Assembly (NCBI RefSeq): GCF_002709775.1
Contig: NZ_PAQR01000037.1
Location: 16,268 to 80,267 of the forward strand
DNA length: 64,000 nucleotides
Reading direction: 5' to 3'
Origin: Thalassospira sp.
GTDB lineage: Bacteria; Pseudomonadota; Alphaproteobacteria; Rhodospirillales; Thalassospiraceae
The notes beneath the pieces were generated by a model that had not been told where the DNA came from, ran no database searches, and saw nothing but the letters and a program-made list of their open reading frames with translations. How positions within the stretch are numbered: position 1 is the first letter of the stretch; each line of letters starts with the position of its first letter. Positions 35,850-43,832 of this stretch are shown here, piece by piece. Made by a program: the position numbers and the translations under genes.

Positions 35850-36989
35850 ATGGAATATCAACGTCGCAATTTCCTGAAGCTTATGGGCGTTGGCGGGGCC
35901 TTTACCCTGTTGCCCTTGGGACTTGCCCGTGCGGCCACCACGCCAAACCCGGAAGATCGCGCGGTCTATATTTCCGCCAGTGCTGGGGAACATGATGACT
36001 ATTATGTCAGCGCGTTTAATGCATCGGGCAAGATTCTTTTTGAGCAAGCCCTGCCCGGCCGCGGACATGACATCGGCCTTCGCCCCAACCATGTGGATGT
36101 GGCCGCCGTTGAACGCCGCCCCGGACTTTATGGCCTGATCCTTGATCGCCATACCGGCGAAGTGCGCGCCAAACTCCACTGCCCGCAAGATCGCCGGTTT
36201 TATGGCCATGCCATCTATTCCAACGATGGTCGTTATCTTTACATCACCGAAAACGATTTCGATCATGCCCGCGGGGTGGTTTCCGTCTGGGATGCCGAGG
36301 ATGGCTATCGCCGTGTGGCAGAGTTCGACAGCTTTGGCACCGGCCCGCATGAATTGCATCTGATGCCGGATGGTGAACATCTGGTGATTGCCAATGGCGG
36401 GCTGCATACCCATCCCGATCAGGATGGGCGTACACCGCTTAACATCAGCTCGATGGAACCCAACCTTTCGATCATTGAACGTCGTACGGGCAAGCTTGTC
36501 CATCAGGCAGCCCTCAAGCATGACTGGCACAAACTTTCGATCCGCCATCTTGACGTGGCGGCCAATGGCATGATTGCCGCAGGCTTCCAGTATCAGGGCG
36601 ACCTGACCGATCAGGTGCCACTGGTTGGCATTTGGCAGCCCGGTTCGGAAATCCGCCCGATCGAGGCACCTGACAACGTTCAATACCGCATGCGGCAATA
36701 TTGCGGATCGGTACGGTTTGACGCATCGGGACAGGTGTTTGGCATTTCCTGTCCGCGTGGCGGGCTTGTGACATTCTGGGATGCGCAAACCAACGACTTC
36801 CTGACCCATATCGCCGCCCCGGATGGCTGCGGCCTTGCCGCAACGAACCAGTCGGGCGAATTTGTCGGCACAAGCGGACTTGGCAATGGCTGGCGGATGG
36901 ATGCGATTCGCCGAAAACGGGTTGAACTGCCCGACGATTCGCACAAATCGCTGCATTGGGATAACCATTTACGCCGTATTCAGGCCTGA
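35850..36989 (+). CDS. DUF1513 family Tat-exported protein (COG3490)
   Basis: 379 residues with a twin-arginine signal (MEYQRRNFLKLMGVGGAFTL), so it is probably exported folded, perhaps with a bound cofactor or metal. The rest reads as a beta-propeller: repeated blocks such as 'GHAIYSNDGRYLYITENDFDH', 'HELHLMPDGEHLVIANGGLHTHP' and a DUF1513-type 'SIRHLDVAANGMIAAGFQYQG'. Fourth gene of the conserved iron-linked cluster, 24 bp after the second imelysin, with an AAAAGGAG ribosome site. Biochemical role not established. Confidence 0.9.
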   Translation: MEYQRRNFLKLMGVGGAFTLLPLGLARAATTPNPEDRAVYISASAGEHDDYYVSAFNASGKILFEQALPGRGHDIGLRPNHVDVAAVERRPGLYGLILDRHTGEVRAKLHCPQDRRFYGHAIYSNDGRYLYITENDFDHARGVVSVWDAEDGYRRVAEFDSFGTGPHELHLMPDGEHLVIANGGLHTHPDQDGRTPLNISSMEPNLSIIERRTGKLVHQAALKHDWHKLSIRHLDVAANGMIAAGFQYQGDLTDQVPLVGIWQPGSEIRPIEAPDNVQYRMRQYCGSVRFDASGQVFGISCPRGGLVTFWDAQTNDFLTHIAAPDGCGLAATNQSGEFVGTSGLGNGWRMDAIRRKRVELPDDSHKSLHWDNHLRRIQA

Positions 36990-37014
36990 TCCCACCAATC
37001 ATAAAAGCATGACA

Positions 37015-37040
37015 AACCCGCACAAGCCGTGCGGGTTTTA
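37015..37040 (+). terminator. Terminator of the iron cluster
   Basis: AACCCGCAC (37015-37023)/GTGCGGGTT (37029-37037) followed by TTT. It ends the four-gene operon. Confidence 0.85.
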
Positions 37041-37142
37041 ACGTTTTACACCCCTGAAATGCGCAGAAAACTGCGCCCTTAACCGAGTGGTTTGGTCGGG
37101 CTATTTACATCACGAAATACTCAACCAAAAATTTTACGCAAA

Positions 37143-37157
37143 TGAGAACGATTTTCA
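37143..37157 (+). promoter_or_regulatory. Fur-like box before a candidate sRNA
   Basis: TGAGAACGATTTTCA fits the 7-1-7 Fur pattern TGATAATNATTATCA at 11 of 14 fixed positions. No plus-strand protein gene follows; a hairpin-rich segment ending in a terminator does. Confidence 0.55.
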
Positions 37158-37164
37158 CTTGCGC

Positions 37165-37340
37165 TGTATTTGGAGCTCACCTATAACGGTTCTCGACACA
37201 GCCCGCGAATGCAACCCATTCGCATTTGTCCCCAAAACGGCTTGTCTCTCAGACCTATGGGTCCTCTCTCCCCATAGGCCTCTCAAGGTGGAAAAGCGGT
37301 GGTTATCGATGCGGGAAACGATAACCGCCGCTTTCTCTTT
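37165..37340 (+). ncRNA. Candidate Fur-controlled small RNA with anti-ribosome-site loop
   Basis: Three successive hairpins lie between the convergent DUF1513 and IclR genes. H1 is GCGAATG (37205-37211)/CATTCGC (37217-37223). H2 is CCTATGGG (37254-37261)/CCCATAGG (37271-37278), exposing the loop TCCTCTCTC, which is complementary to ribosome-binding purine tracts. H3 is a 16-bp stem AAAGCGGTGGTTATCG (37293-37308)/CGATAACCGCCGCTTT (37319-37334), with one G-U pair and followed by CTCTTTTC. H3 has the form of a Rho-independent terminator. The 5' end is not known; the range given starts after the Fur-like box. A 126-codon frame through this region looks non-coding. Confidence 0.6.
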
Positions 37341-37382
37341 TCGGGGCCCCGCTTCCAATACACAGACACGCAGAAACAAAAA

Positions 37383-37405
37383 CACCCGGATGTTCAATCC
37401 GGGTG
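37383..37405 (-). terminator. Terminator of the IclR/ABC operon
   Basis: CACCCGGAT (37383-37391)/ATCCGGGTG (37397-37405); on the minus strand TTTTTGTTT follows. Confidence 0.85.
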
Positions 37406-37430
37406 AGCGCAGACGATATAACGTCTTGGG

Positions 37431-38189
37431 TCAGACCGTTTTGGAAAGCTTGTCCCCGGCCGCCTGAAGAACGTTTTTGTAAAGCCCGTAGTTTTCGCGC
37501 GCATCATCCTTGGGTGCCACGATACACAGCGTTGCCGAACAAATGCCGCTTTGATCATAGACCGGTGCGGCAAAGCAATGCGTGAAGGTATCAACGATGC
37601 TGTCGAACGAGAAAAAGCGTTCTTCATGTGCACGACGGATCTCGGCAATATAGGCATCGATATCCATTTGACGCCCATCGGGCAGGATAAAGTCTTCTGC
37701 CGGGATCAGATCGCGGATTTCCTGATCATCAAGATGCCCTAGCAACAACCGACCAGAAGCGGTCCATGGAATGGCCGTGCGTTCGCCAACATCGGCAGAG
37801 ATGCGAAACGGGCGACTGCCCTCTCGCTGCAGGGCAACGGTGTATTTGTTGCCATCCAGCATACAGAACTGTGACGTTTCCTTGGTGCTGGCGGTGATTT
37901 CATCGAGCACGCCAGCGGCCTGACGGGTCAGATCGAAATAGTCGCGATAGGCCAAGCCGAGAAAATAGACCCGTCGACCGAGAAAGACCGAACCATGGGC
38001 ATCGGTCGTCTCCAGCATGCCGTGATCAATCAGTGTTCCGATCAGATCGTAAACGGTAGAGGTCGGCGCGCCCAAGGCCTGGGCGATCTCGGCGGGACGC
38101 TGAGAGGTTTTGACATCACGCAGATGGTCAAGAATATCGAACGCACGATCAATCCCACGCGCACGCTTTCGTACCTGCTGTTCTGTCAT
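37431..38189 (-). CDS. IclR family transcriptional regulator
   Basis: 252 residues. N-terminal winged HTH ('RAFDILDHLRDVKTSQRPAEIAQALGAPTSTVYDLIGTL') and C-terminal IclR effector domain ('ERTAIPWTASGRLLLGHL' and 'CFAAPVYDQSGICSATLCIVAPK', typical of the ligand pocket). Last gene of the minus-strand run SBP-permease-permease-ATPase-RidA-IclR. It probably controls the divergent promoter region, where a CCGTTATAACGG palindrome occurs at 41673. Confidence 0.93.
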   Translation of the reverse strand: MTEQQVRKRARGIDRAFDILDHLRDVKTSQRPAEIAQALGAPTSTVYDLIGTLIDHGMLETTDAHGSVFLGRRVYFLGLAYRDYFDLTRQAAGVLDEITASTKETSQFCMLDGNKYTVALQREGSRPFRISADVGERTAIPWTASGRLLLGHLDDQEIRDLIPAEDFILPDGRQMDIDAYIAEIRRAHEERFFSFDSIVDTFTHCFAAPVYDQSGICSATLCIVAPKDDARENYGLYKNVLQAAGDKLSKTV

Positions 38190-38230
38190 AAACCCCTCTC
38201 TTAACGTCTTAGCGCAATAGTTGCAGACAG

Positions 38231-38617
38231 TTATGCCTTACGGAAGGCAATGCAGTCGACCTCTACTTTGCAATCAACAACCATCGAGGACTGGACACAA
38301 GCACGTGCCGGCGGGTTTTCGCCAAAATATTCCTCGAACACGCCGTTGAAGGACCAGAAATCACGCGCGTCATCAAGCCAGACACCGATACGCATGATGT
38401 CAGCGGCACTGTAACCGGCATCTTCGACGATCTTGAGCATGTTCTCGATCGCGATACGGGACTGTTCAACGATGCCATTGCCAACAACTTCACCGTCACG
38501 CATCGGGGTTTGGCCCGATACATAAAGCCAGCCGTCAGCTTCGGTTGCCTTGGCAAAAGGCAGTGCCTTCTGACCGTTGCCTTTACCTTCGCCAACACCG
38601 TGTCTTTTAATGCTCAT
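38231..38617 (-). CDS. RidA/YjgF family enamine-imine deaminase
   Basis: 128-residue Rid protein. Rid enzymes hydrolyse reactive enamine/imine intermediates released by PLP-dependent dehydratases. 'FAKATEADGWLYVSGQTPMRDGEVV' and 'MLKIVEDAGYSAADIMRIGVWLDD' are family blocks, and the active-site Arg lies in 'PPARACVQSSM'. Its place beside a PLP enzyme gene of the D-threonine-aldolase/D-serine-dehydratase family suggests it clears that enzyme's intermediate. RBS GGAGATATT is present. Confidence 0.92.
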   Translation of the reverse strand: MSIKRHGVGEGKGNGQKALPFAKATEADGWLYVSGQTPMRDGEVVGNGIVEQSRIAIENMLKIVEDAGYSAADIMRIGVWLDDARDFWSFNGVFEEYFGENPPARACVQSSMVVDCKVEVDCIAFRKA

Positions 38618-38635
38618 TAAAATATCTCCTGATTC

Positions 38636-39400
38636 TCAAAATTCTGAATTTGCAAGGAAACCCTGCAAACGTTCGGTTTTCGGCGCGCCGAAAATTTCTT
38701 CGGGGGTGCCTTCTTCGTGAATGCGCCCCTGATGCATGAAGACGACCTTGCTTGAAACATCGCGCGCAAAGCGCATCTCGTGCGTCACAAGCAACATGGT
38801 CATGCCCTCATTGGCCAGATCACGAACAACTGCCAGCACCTCTGCCACCAATTCGGGATCAAGGGCCGATGTCACTTCGTCAAACAGCATGATTTGCGGG
38901 TTCATGGCGATGGCACGCGCAATTGCCACGCGCTACTGCTGACCACCGGAAAGCTGACCGGGATAATGATCGCGACGCTGGCCCATGCCAACACGCTCAA
39001 GCCACTTTTCAGCAACTGCGCGGGCTTCGTCCTTGGGCATTTTCTTGGTCTTGATCAGACCCAGCATGACATTGCGAAGGGCCGTCATATGCGGGAACAG
39101 GTTGAACTGCTGAAACGCCATGCCGGTCATGGCTCGCTGACGGGCAATTTCGCGTTCTGACAGGCGGCGGCGCTGACCACCGTCCTGCTTGTAACCGATA
39201 GACTGGCCTGCCAGTTCAATCGAGCCCTGCTCAAAGTCTTCAAGAAGGTTCACACAGCGCAAAAGTGTTGTTTTGCCAGAACCTGAAGATCCGATCAGTG
39301 AGACGACATCACCCTGCTGCATGGTCAGATCGATGCCCTTGAGGACTTCGACCTTGCCGAAACTTTTGTGAAGGCCGGAAATAGTCAAAATTGGGGACAT
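38636..39400 (-). pseudogene. Amino-acid ABC transporter ATPase interrupted by an in-frame amber codon
   Basis: The reading frame encodes a normal GlnQ/HisP-type ATPase of 254 codons. It has Walker A 'GSSGSGKTT' at residues 37-45, Q-loop 'MAFQQFNLFPH', signature 'LSGGQ', Walker B '[13 protein letters not shown]' and H-loop '[10 protein letters not shown]'. Codon 156 (38933-38935) is TAG where family members have LSGGQQQRV, so a single CAG-to-TAG change explains it. The first fragment lacks Walker B. The second could restart at GTG 38929 but lacks Walker A. Flanking permease genes are intact. It is either a recent nonsense mutation, a suppressible amber or a base error in the sequence. Confidence 0.88.
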
Positions 39401-39410
39401 GATTGCCTCT

Positions 39411-40070
39411 TTATGGGATCGAAATGCGGCGTTCGACGGCACGACCGGCCTGCTCGATCACGAAGTTCAAAAGGAAATAGACAAAGCCCGCAAAGAGATA
39501 GAACTCAAGGCTGAGATAGGTGCGCGAGATAACCTGTTGGGTGGCGAGAAGAAGCTCGACCACGCCAATGATCGACAGAAGTGTCGATGCCTTGACGATC
39601 TCGGTCGCCGTATTGACCCAGGTTGGCAGGATTTGACGCAAGGCTTGCGGCAGCAGCACATAAACAAAGGTTTGTCCGAATGTCAGGCCAATGGATTTGG
39701 CTGCCTCGGTCTGACCTTGTGGAATCGCGGATAAAGCGCCCCGGACGATCTCGCCAACATGCGAAGAACAAAACAGCGTAAGTGCCAGAACACCGGCCTG
39801 AAACGCCGTCAGGTCAAGACCGACCACCGACAGAATATAGAAACAAGCCAGGATCAGCACGAACACCGGCGTTCCACGCAGGAAGTCGATATACAAGCGC
39901 ACGATAAAGCGCAGCCATTTCGCGCCGTAAGTCATCGCCAAACCGACAAACACGCCAAGGATCGAACCAAGCACGACCGATGCCACGGATATCAGGATGG
40001 TATCGCCCAAACCCGAAAGCAGGCTGAGCCGCGCATTCCAAAGTTCAGTCAGGAAAAGAGAAAAGTTCAT
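39411..40070 (-). CDS. Amino-acid ABC transporter permease (HisM/GlnP type)
   Basis: 219 residues, about five TM helices. EAA loop 'GALSAIPQGQTEAAKSIGLTFGQTFVYVLLPQALRQILP' region is complete. It forms the membrane pore with the next permease. It stands ten bases before the ATPase start and eleven bases after the other permease stop, so all are in one operon. Confidence 0.94.
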   Translation of the reverse strand: MNFSLFLTELWNARLSLLSGLGDTILISVASVVLGSILGVFVGLAMTYGAKWLRFIVRLYIDFLRGTPVFVLILACFYILSVVGLDLTAFQAGVLALTLFCSSHVGEIVRGALSAIPQGQTEAAKSIGLTFGQTFVYVLLPQALRQILPTWVNTATEIVKASTLLSIIGVVELLLATQQVISRTYLSLEFYLFAGFVYFLLNFVIEQAGRAVERRISIP

Positions 40071-40081
40071 CTGATACCCCT

Positions 40082-40744
40082 TTAGCGCGGAACTGCAAGG
40101 CGCAGCTCAAGGCGGCGCAGGAGTGCTGCGATCACATAACAGGCAACCACATAGATCATTGACGCGACCATCCATGTTTCAATCACACGGAAGCTTTCGA
40201 CATTGATTTTACGCGCATAAAAGGTCAGTTCCGGCACCGCGATCGCAGCAGCCAGGGACGTGTCCTTGAACAGCGAAATGAAGTTGTTTGAAAGTGACGG
40301 CAGCACATTGCGGAACATCACCGGAATGATGATGTTGGTTTTGATCTTGAACTCGGTCAAACCAATCGCAAGCCCCGCTTCACGCAGACCTTTTGGCAAC
40401 GCCACAAGACCGGAACGGAACACCTCGGCCAGATACGCGCCAGCATAGATCGACAGCGTAAAAACAAAGGACGAGATTTTGTCCAGTGCGATGCCAAGCT
40501 GCGGCAGCGCGAAATAGCAAAAAAGGATGAGAACAAGGATCGGGGTATTGCGGATCGCGGAGACATAAGCCACCGCGATCCAGCGCAAGGTTTTATGACG
40601 CGAAAGCATCCCGAACGCCGCCAGAAGACCGATCCCGCATCCGATCGCAATCGAGACAACGGCCAGAAACAGGCCAAGCCCCAGACCCTCTGCGAGGAGA
40701 TCCCAGTTACGCCAGATGACGTCAAAGTTGAAATCGTAATTCAA
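40082..40744 (-). CDS. Amino-acid ABC transporter permease (HisQ/GlnP type)
   Basis: 220 residues with the same fold as its neighbour. TM segments include 'GLGLFLAVVSIAIGCGIGLLAAF' and 'AYVSAIRNTPILVLILFCYFALP'. EAA loop is near 'GLVALPKGLREAGLAIGLTEFKIK'. Family HisM/PAAT. Second gene of the importer operon, 27 bp after the binding protein. Confidence 0.94.
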   Translation of the reverse strand: MNYDFNFDVIWRNWDLLAEGLGLGLFLAVVSIAIGCGIGLLAAFGMLSRHKTLRWIAVAYVSAIRNTPILVLILFCYFALPQLGIALDKISSFVFTLSIYAGAYLAEVFRSGLVALPKGLREAGLAIGLTEFKIKTNIIIPVMFRNVLPSLSNNFISLFKDTSLAAAIAVPELTFYARKINVESFRVIETWMVASMIYVVACYVIAALLRRLELRLAVPR

Positions 40745-40771
40745 AGCGGAATTCCCGAATGCTGGCGTTGA

Positions 40772-41620
40772 TTACTTGTACTCGACAGGGAAGCCGATTT
40801 TCGGCGTTTCGAGTTCTTCACCAAACCAGGTCTTGAAGCTTTCCGCATAGAACGGGAACTCAACACCGGTCATGCCTTCGTGCAGGACGGTATTGACGAA
40901 GTTCAACCAACGCTGATCGCCCGGCTTCACGCCACAGGAGTAGCTCTGCGGGTTCCAAGCATAACCGGCATCCTGATAACGATCCGGGTTCTGAACCATG
41001 AACCAGCGAAGGGCAGACTGATCGGTTGCAGCTGCTTCGGCACGTCCGGAATTCAGCGCCTGATACATCAGATCGACGCTGTCATACTGATCGACTTCTG
41101 CATCAGGCAGTGCGGAATGCACCATTTCTTCGGCATAGACGTTCTGAAGAACAGCGACAGTAACGTCATCACCAGCTGCTTTCAGTGCGTCGTAGTCGGC
41201 ATAGTCACCATTTGCCATCAGTAGCAGGCCAACACCTTCGCGGTAGTAGGGAATGGTGAATTCGATCTGCTGTGCGCGTTCGGCCGTTACCGTCATGAAC
41301 TGGCAGGCCATGTCGACCTTGTCGGTGACAAGGTTCGGAATACGCGCATCACCGGACTGCTGAACATATTCAATCTTGTTCGGATCACCGAACAGCGCCT
41401 TGGCAACCAGACGGCCCATATCGACGTCAAAACCCTTGAGCTGATTGTCACCATCGACAAAGTGCCACGGCGGGTTGGTTGAGCCCGTACCAAGGATCAG
41501 GTAACCGCGATCAAGAACTTCCTGAAGCTTGCTTGCTTCCTGAGCCGATGCGGAACCAACTGCCGAAACAGCGGTTGCGGTCATGACAGTCGCTACTGCC
41601 AGGGTTTTAAGAAATGTCAT
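40772..41620 (-). CDS. Amino-acid ABC transporter substrate-binding protein (PAAT family)
   Basis: Periplasmic receptor, 282 residues from the ATG at 41620. That start has a GGAGACAGGA ribosome site and a clean signal peptide (MTFLKTLAVATVMTATAVSA, cleavage SASA); the frame reaches 41647. SBP family 3 blocks: 'GYLILGTGSTNPPWHFVDGDNQLKG', 'FDVDMGRLVAKALFG', 'DKVDMACQFMTVTAERAQQIEF'. Two cysteines ('MACQFM' and 'YSCGVK') could form a disulfide. Ligand not predictable; the locus suggests a polar amino acid or amino sugar acid. Confidence 0.93.
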   Translation of the reverse strand: MTFLKTLAVATVMTATAVSAVGSASAQEASKLQEVLDRGYLILGTGSTNPPWHFVDGDNQLKGFDVDMGRLVAKALFGDPNKIEYVQQSGDARIPNLVTDKVDMACQFMTVTAERAQQIEFTIPYYREGVGLLLMANGDYADYDALKAAGDDVTVAVLQNVYAEEMVHSALPDAEVDQYDSVDLMYQALNSGRAEAAATDQSALRWFMVQNPDRYQDAGYAWNPQSYSCGVKPGDQRWLNFVNTVLHEGMTGVEFPFYAESFKTWFGEELETPKIGFPVEYK

Positions 41621-41670
41621 TCCTGTCTCCAGTTTCAAATAAGCCACACATTCTTGAACCGTTTCTTATT

Positions 41671-41704
41671 TTCCGTTATAACGGAATACATGCCGTTATT
41701 TCGG
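41671..41704. promoter_or_regulatory. Tandem palindromic operator, probably for the IclR protein
   Basis: TTCCGTTATAACGGAA (41671-41686) is a perfect 16-bp palindrome. A second, degenerate copy CCGTTATTTCGG (41693-41704) is 20 bp further on. They lie between the divergent importer operon and the PLP-enzyme gene, so one regulator could control both directions. Confidence 0.65.
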
Positions 41705-41791
41705 ATTTACCCTAGCAGCGGCGTTCAAGATATGTCAATTTCGTTTTGCAAAAAGCTGAGAGCGCCAACCTCAAACTCACCAGGAACCAGC

Positions 41792-42838
41792 ATGTTTGAT
41801 ACTCCCTGCCTTGTGATCGACCTCCCCGTCGTTGATGAAAACATTGCGCGTTTCCAGAAGCATGCCGATGCGGCAGGCCTGCAGACGCGCCCGCATATCA
41901 AGACGCACAAACTGCCGTTTTTCGCCAAACGGCAAATCGCTGCTGGCGCCATCGGCATCACCTGCCAGAAGACCGGCGAGGCCGAAGTGATGGCTGAGGG
42001 CGGACTCCAGGACATATTGCTGACCTACAATGTGATCGGTGATGCCAAGCTGGATCGCCTGGTGGCGCTCGCGAAGAAATGCAAACTGTCGGTGACCTGC
42101 GATAATTCGACGGTGGCCGAAGGCCTGTCTGCGCACTTTGCCAATGCCGGGATTGATCTGACGGTTCTGGTCGAATGCGACACAGGTGCAGGCCGGTGTG
42201 GAGTCCAAAGCCCGATTGCAGCTTGCGAACTCGCATCACAGATCAACGGGATGCCGGGTTTAAGGTTCGGCGGATTGATGACCTATCCGCCGATGGATCA
42301 TTCTGAAAATGTCGACAAATGGCTGGCCGATGCCAAGAAGCTGATCCAGGCTGCGGGTATCGCCTGCCCGGTCGTGTCAACCGGCGGCACGCCGAACATG
42401 GACACCCTTGGGGCCTTTAAACACGCGACCGAGCATCGCGCGGGAACCTATATCTATAACGACCGCTCCCTGATTGCGCGCGGTGCCTGTGGTGTTGAAG
42501 ACTGTGCTGCGGTCGTCAAGGCAACGGTGGTTTCCCGCCCGACCAAAACGCGTGCCATCATTGATGCCGGCTCAAAGGCACTCAGCTCTGACCTGTTGGG
42601 ACTTGAAGGGTTTGGCATGGTTCGTGAGGCACCTGATGCGTCGATTGTCGGTCTTTCCGAAGAACACGGCATCATCGAGCTTGGTGACAGCAATTGGGAT
42701 CCGGCCGTCGGTGACATCATATCGATCATCCCGAACCACATCTGCGTTGTTTCCAATCTGTTTCCGACCATCTGGGTCAAAGATGAAAACGGCGAAATGA
42801 CAGAAATGCCTGTCGCTGCACGCGGCATGCTGCGCTAG
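41792..42838 (+). CDS. D-threonine aldolase/D-serine dehydratase-like PLP enzyme
   Basis: Fold-type III PLP enzyme, 348 residues from the ATG at 41792. An AGGA precedes it, and the conserved 'MFDTPCLVIDL' starts there; the frame runs upstream to 41654 without support. The PLP lysine lies in 'TRPHIKTHKLP' (residues 33-42). 'VECDTGAGRCGV' and 'VSTGGTPNMD' are family blocks, and 'PNHICVVSNLF' near the end carries the His-x-Cys metal ligands seen in D-serine dehydratase/D-threonine aldolase. It is followed by a KDG kinase gene, so I infer deamination of an amino sugar acid such as D-glucosaminate rather than D-threonine cleavage. Confidence 0.88.
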   Translation: MFDTPCLVIDLPVVDENIARFQKHADAAGLQTRPHIKTHKLPFFAKRQIAAGAIGITCQKTGEAEVMAEGGLQDILLTYNVIGDAKLDRLVALAKKCKLSVTCDNSTVAEGLSAHFANAGIDLTVLVECDTGAGRCGVQSPIAACELASQINGMPGLRFGGLMTYPPMDHSENVDKWLADAKKLIQAAGIACPVVSTGGTPNMDTLGAFKHATEHRAGTYIYNDRSLIARGACGVEDCAAVVKATVVSRPTKTRAIIDAGSKALSSDLLGLEGFGMVREAPDASIVGLSEEHGIIELGDSNWDPAVGDIISIIPNHICVVSNLFPTIWVKDENGEMTEMPVAARGMLR

Positions 42839-42856
42839 TTCACCCAAGGGAGTTTT

Positions 42857-43771
42857 ATGATGTCTGTTGATGTCATTTGCATTGGCGAAGCCATGGGTGA
42901 AATTTCATTCAGCCCGACAGGTGATTCGAGCGTGAAGGTCGGTGGGGACACGTTCAATACTGCGGTCTATCTTGGCCGGCTTGGGATCAAAAGCGGATTC
43001 GCCTCTGCCGTCGGGACAGACCCGTTTGGCGATATGATCCGCGCTGTGCTCCGCGATAATCAGGTGAGTGATGCGTTTCTGATCAGCACAGATCTTGCCA
43101 ATACCGGGCTGTATTCCATCACCAATCGCGCGGACGGCGAACGCTTTTTCCATTACTGGCGCAACCAGTCGGCTGCACGCCAAACATTGTCACTCGCACC
43201 CCCCGTCTATCTGCAGGCACTTGAAGGTGCCCCCTGGCTTTACCTTTCAGGCATCAGCTTACATGTCCTGGAAGAAGATATGGCGTTGCTGATGCAAACG
43301 CTGGAAGCCTGCAAGGCAAAAGGCGGCAAGATCGCCTTTGATGGCAATTTCCGGCCAAAACTTTGGGAAGAAAAGCACGATCAGGCGCGTGAGATTTATG
43401 CTCGCATCACGGCTCTGTCTGACCTCGTTCTTCCCACCTTTGAAGACGAAGCGCTTTTGTGGGGGGATGCGACAGCACAGGCAACAATTGACCGAATCGC
43501 CAAGCTTGGTCCGTCAATGATTGTCGTAAAACAGGGTGCCGATGGCTGCTTGCTTTATGATCACGGTGACGTCGCGCATATCGCGATCCCCAATCCCGTA
43601 ACGGCCGTCGACACCACTGCCGCTGGTGACAGCTTTAATGCCGGCTTTTTGGCCGCCTTGATCAAGGGCGAGGACGGGACTGCGGCAACCTTGTCCGGTC
43701 ACGAACTGGCAGCGAAGGTCATCACACATCGTGGCGCGATTATCCCGGCAGATGCCATGGATGTGTCTTAA
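42857..43771 (+). CDS. kdgK: 2-dehydro-3-deoxygluconokinase-like PfkB sugar kinase
   Basis: PfkB/ribokinase family, 304 residues (start 42857 or the adjacent ATG 42860, AAGGGAG upstream). 'GEAMGEISFSPTGDSSVKVGGDTFNTAVYLGRLG' is the substrate-binding start. 'FHYWRNQSAAR' is typical of KDG kinases. The C-terminal PfkB signature 'VDTTAAGDSFNAGFLAAL' contains the catalytic Asp. It makes KDPG from 2-keto-3-deoxygluconate, which the aldolase at 14480 would split. Nineteen bases after the PLP enzyme, same transcript. Confidence 0.88.
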   Translation: MMSVDVICIGEAMGEISFSPTGDSSVKVGGDTFNTAVYLGRLGIKSGFASAVGTDPFGDMIRAVLRDNQVSDAFLISTDLANTGLYSITNRADGERFFHYWRNQSAARQTLSLAPPVYLQALEGAPWLYLSGISLHVLEEDMALLMQTLEACKAKGGKIAFDGNFRPKLWEEKHDQAREIYARITALSDLVLPTFEDEALLWGDATAQATIDRIAKLGPSMIVVKQGADGCLLYDHGDVAHIAIPNPVTAVDTTAAGDSFNAGFLAALIKGEDGTAATLSGHELAAKVITHRGAIIPADAMDVS

Positions 43772-43792
43772 CCGGCACTTCATAGCCAATTC

Positions 43793-43830
43793 AAAAGCCA
43801 AGTCTAGCGTTTCACCGGACTTGGCTTTTT
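43793..43830 (+). terminator. Rho-independent terminator of the kdgK operon
   Basis: AAAAGCCAAGTC (43793-43804)/GACTTGGCTTTT (43818-43829), T-run follows. Confidence 0.9.
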
Positions 43831-43832
43831 CA

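Noticed and set aside
37087..37467. 126-codon plus-strand frame through the region after the DUF1513 gene
   Set aside because: Odd composition, no ribosome site, and it crosses three hairpins including two terminators. The region is better explained as a small RNA.
38933..38935. TAG read as pyrrolysine
   Set aside because: The position normally holds Gln and the gene family does not use pyrrolysine; nonsense mutation or sequence error is simpler.
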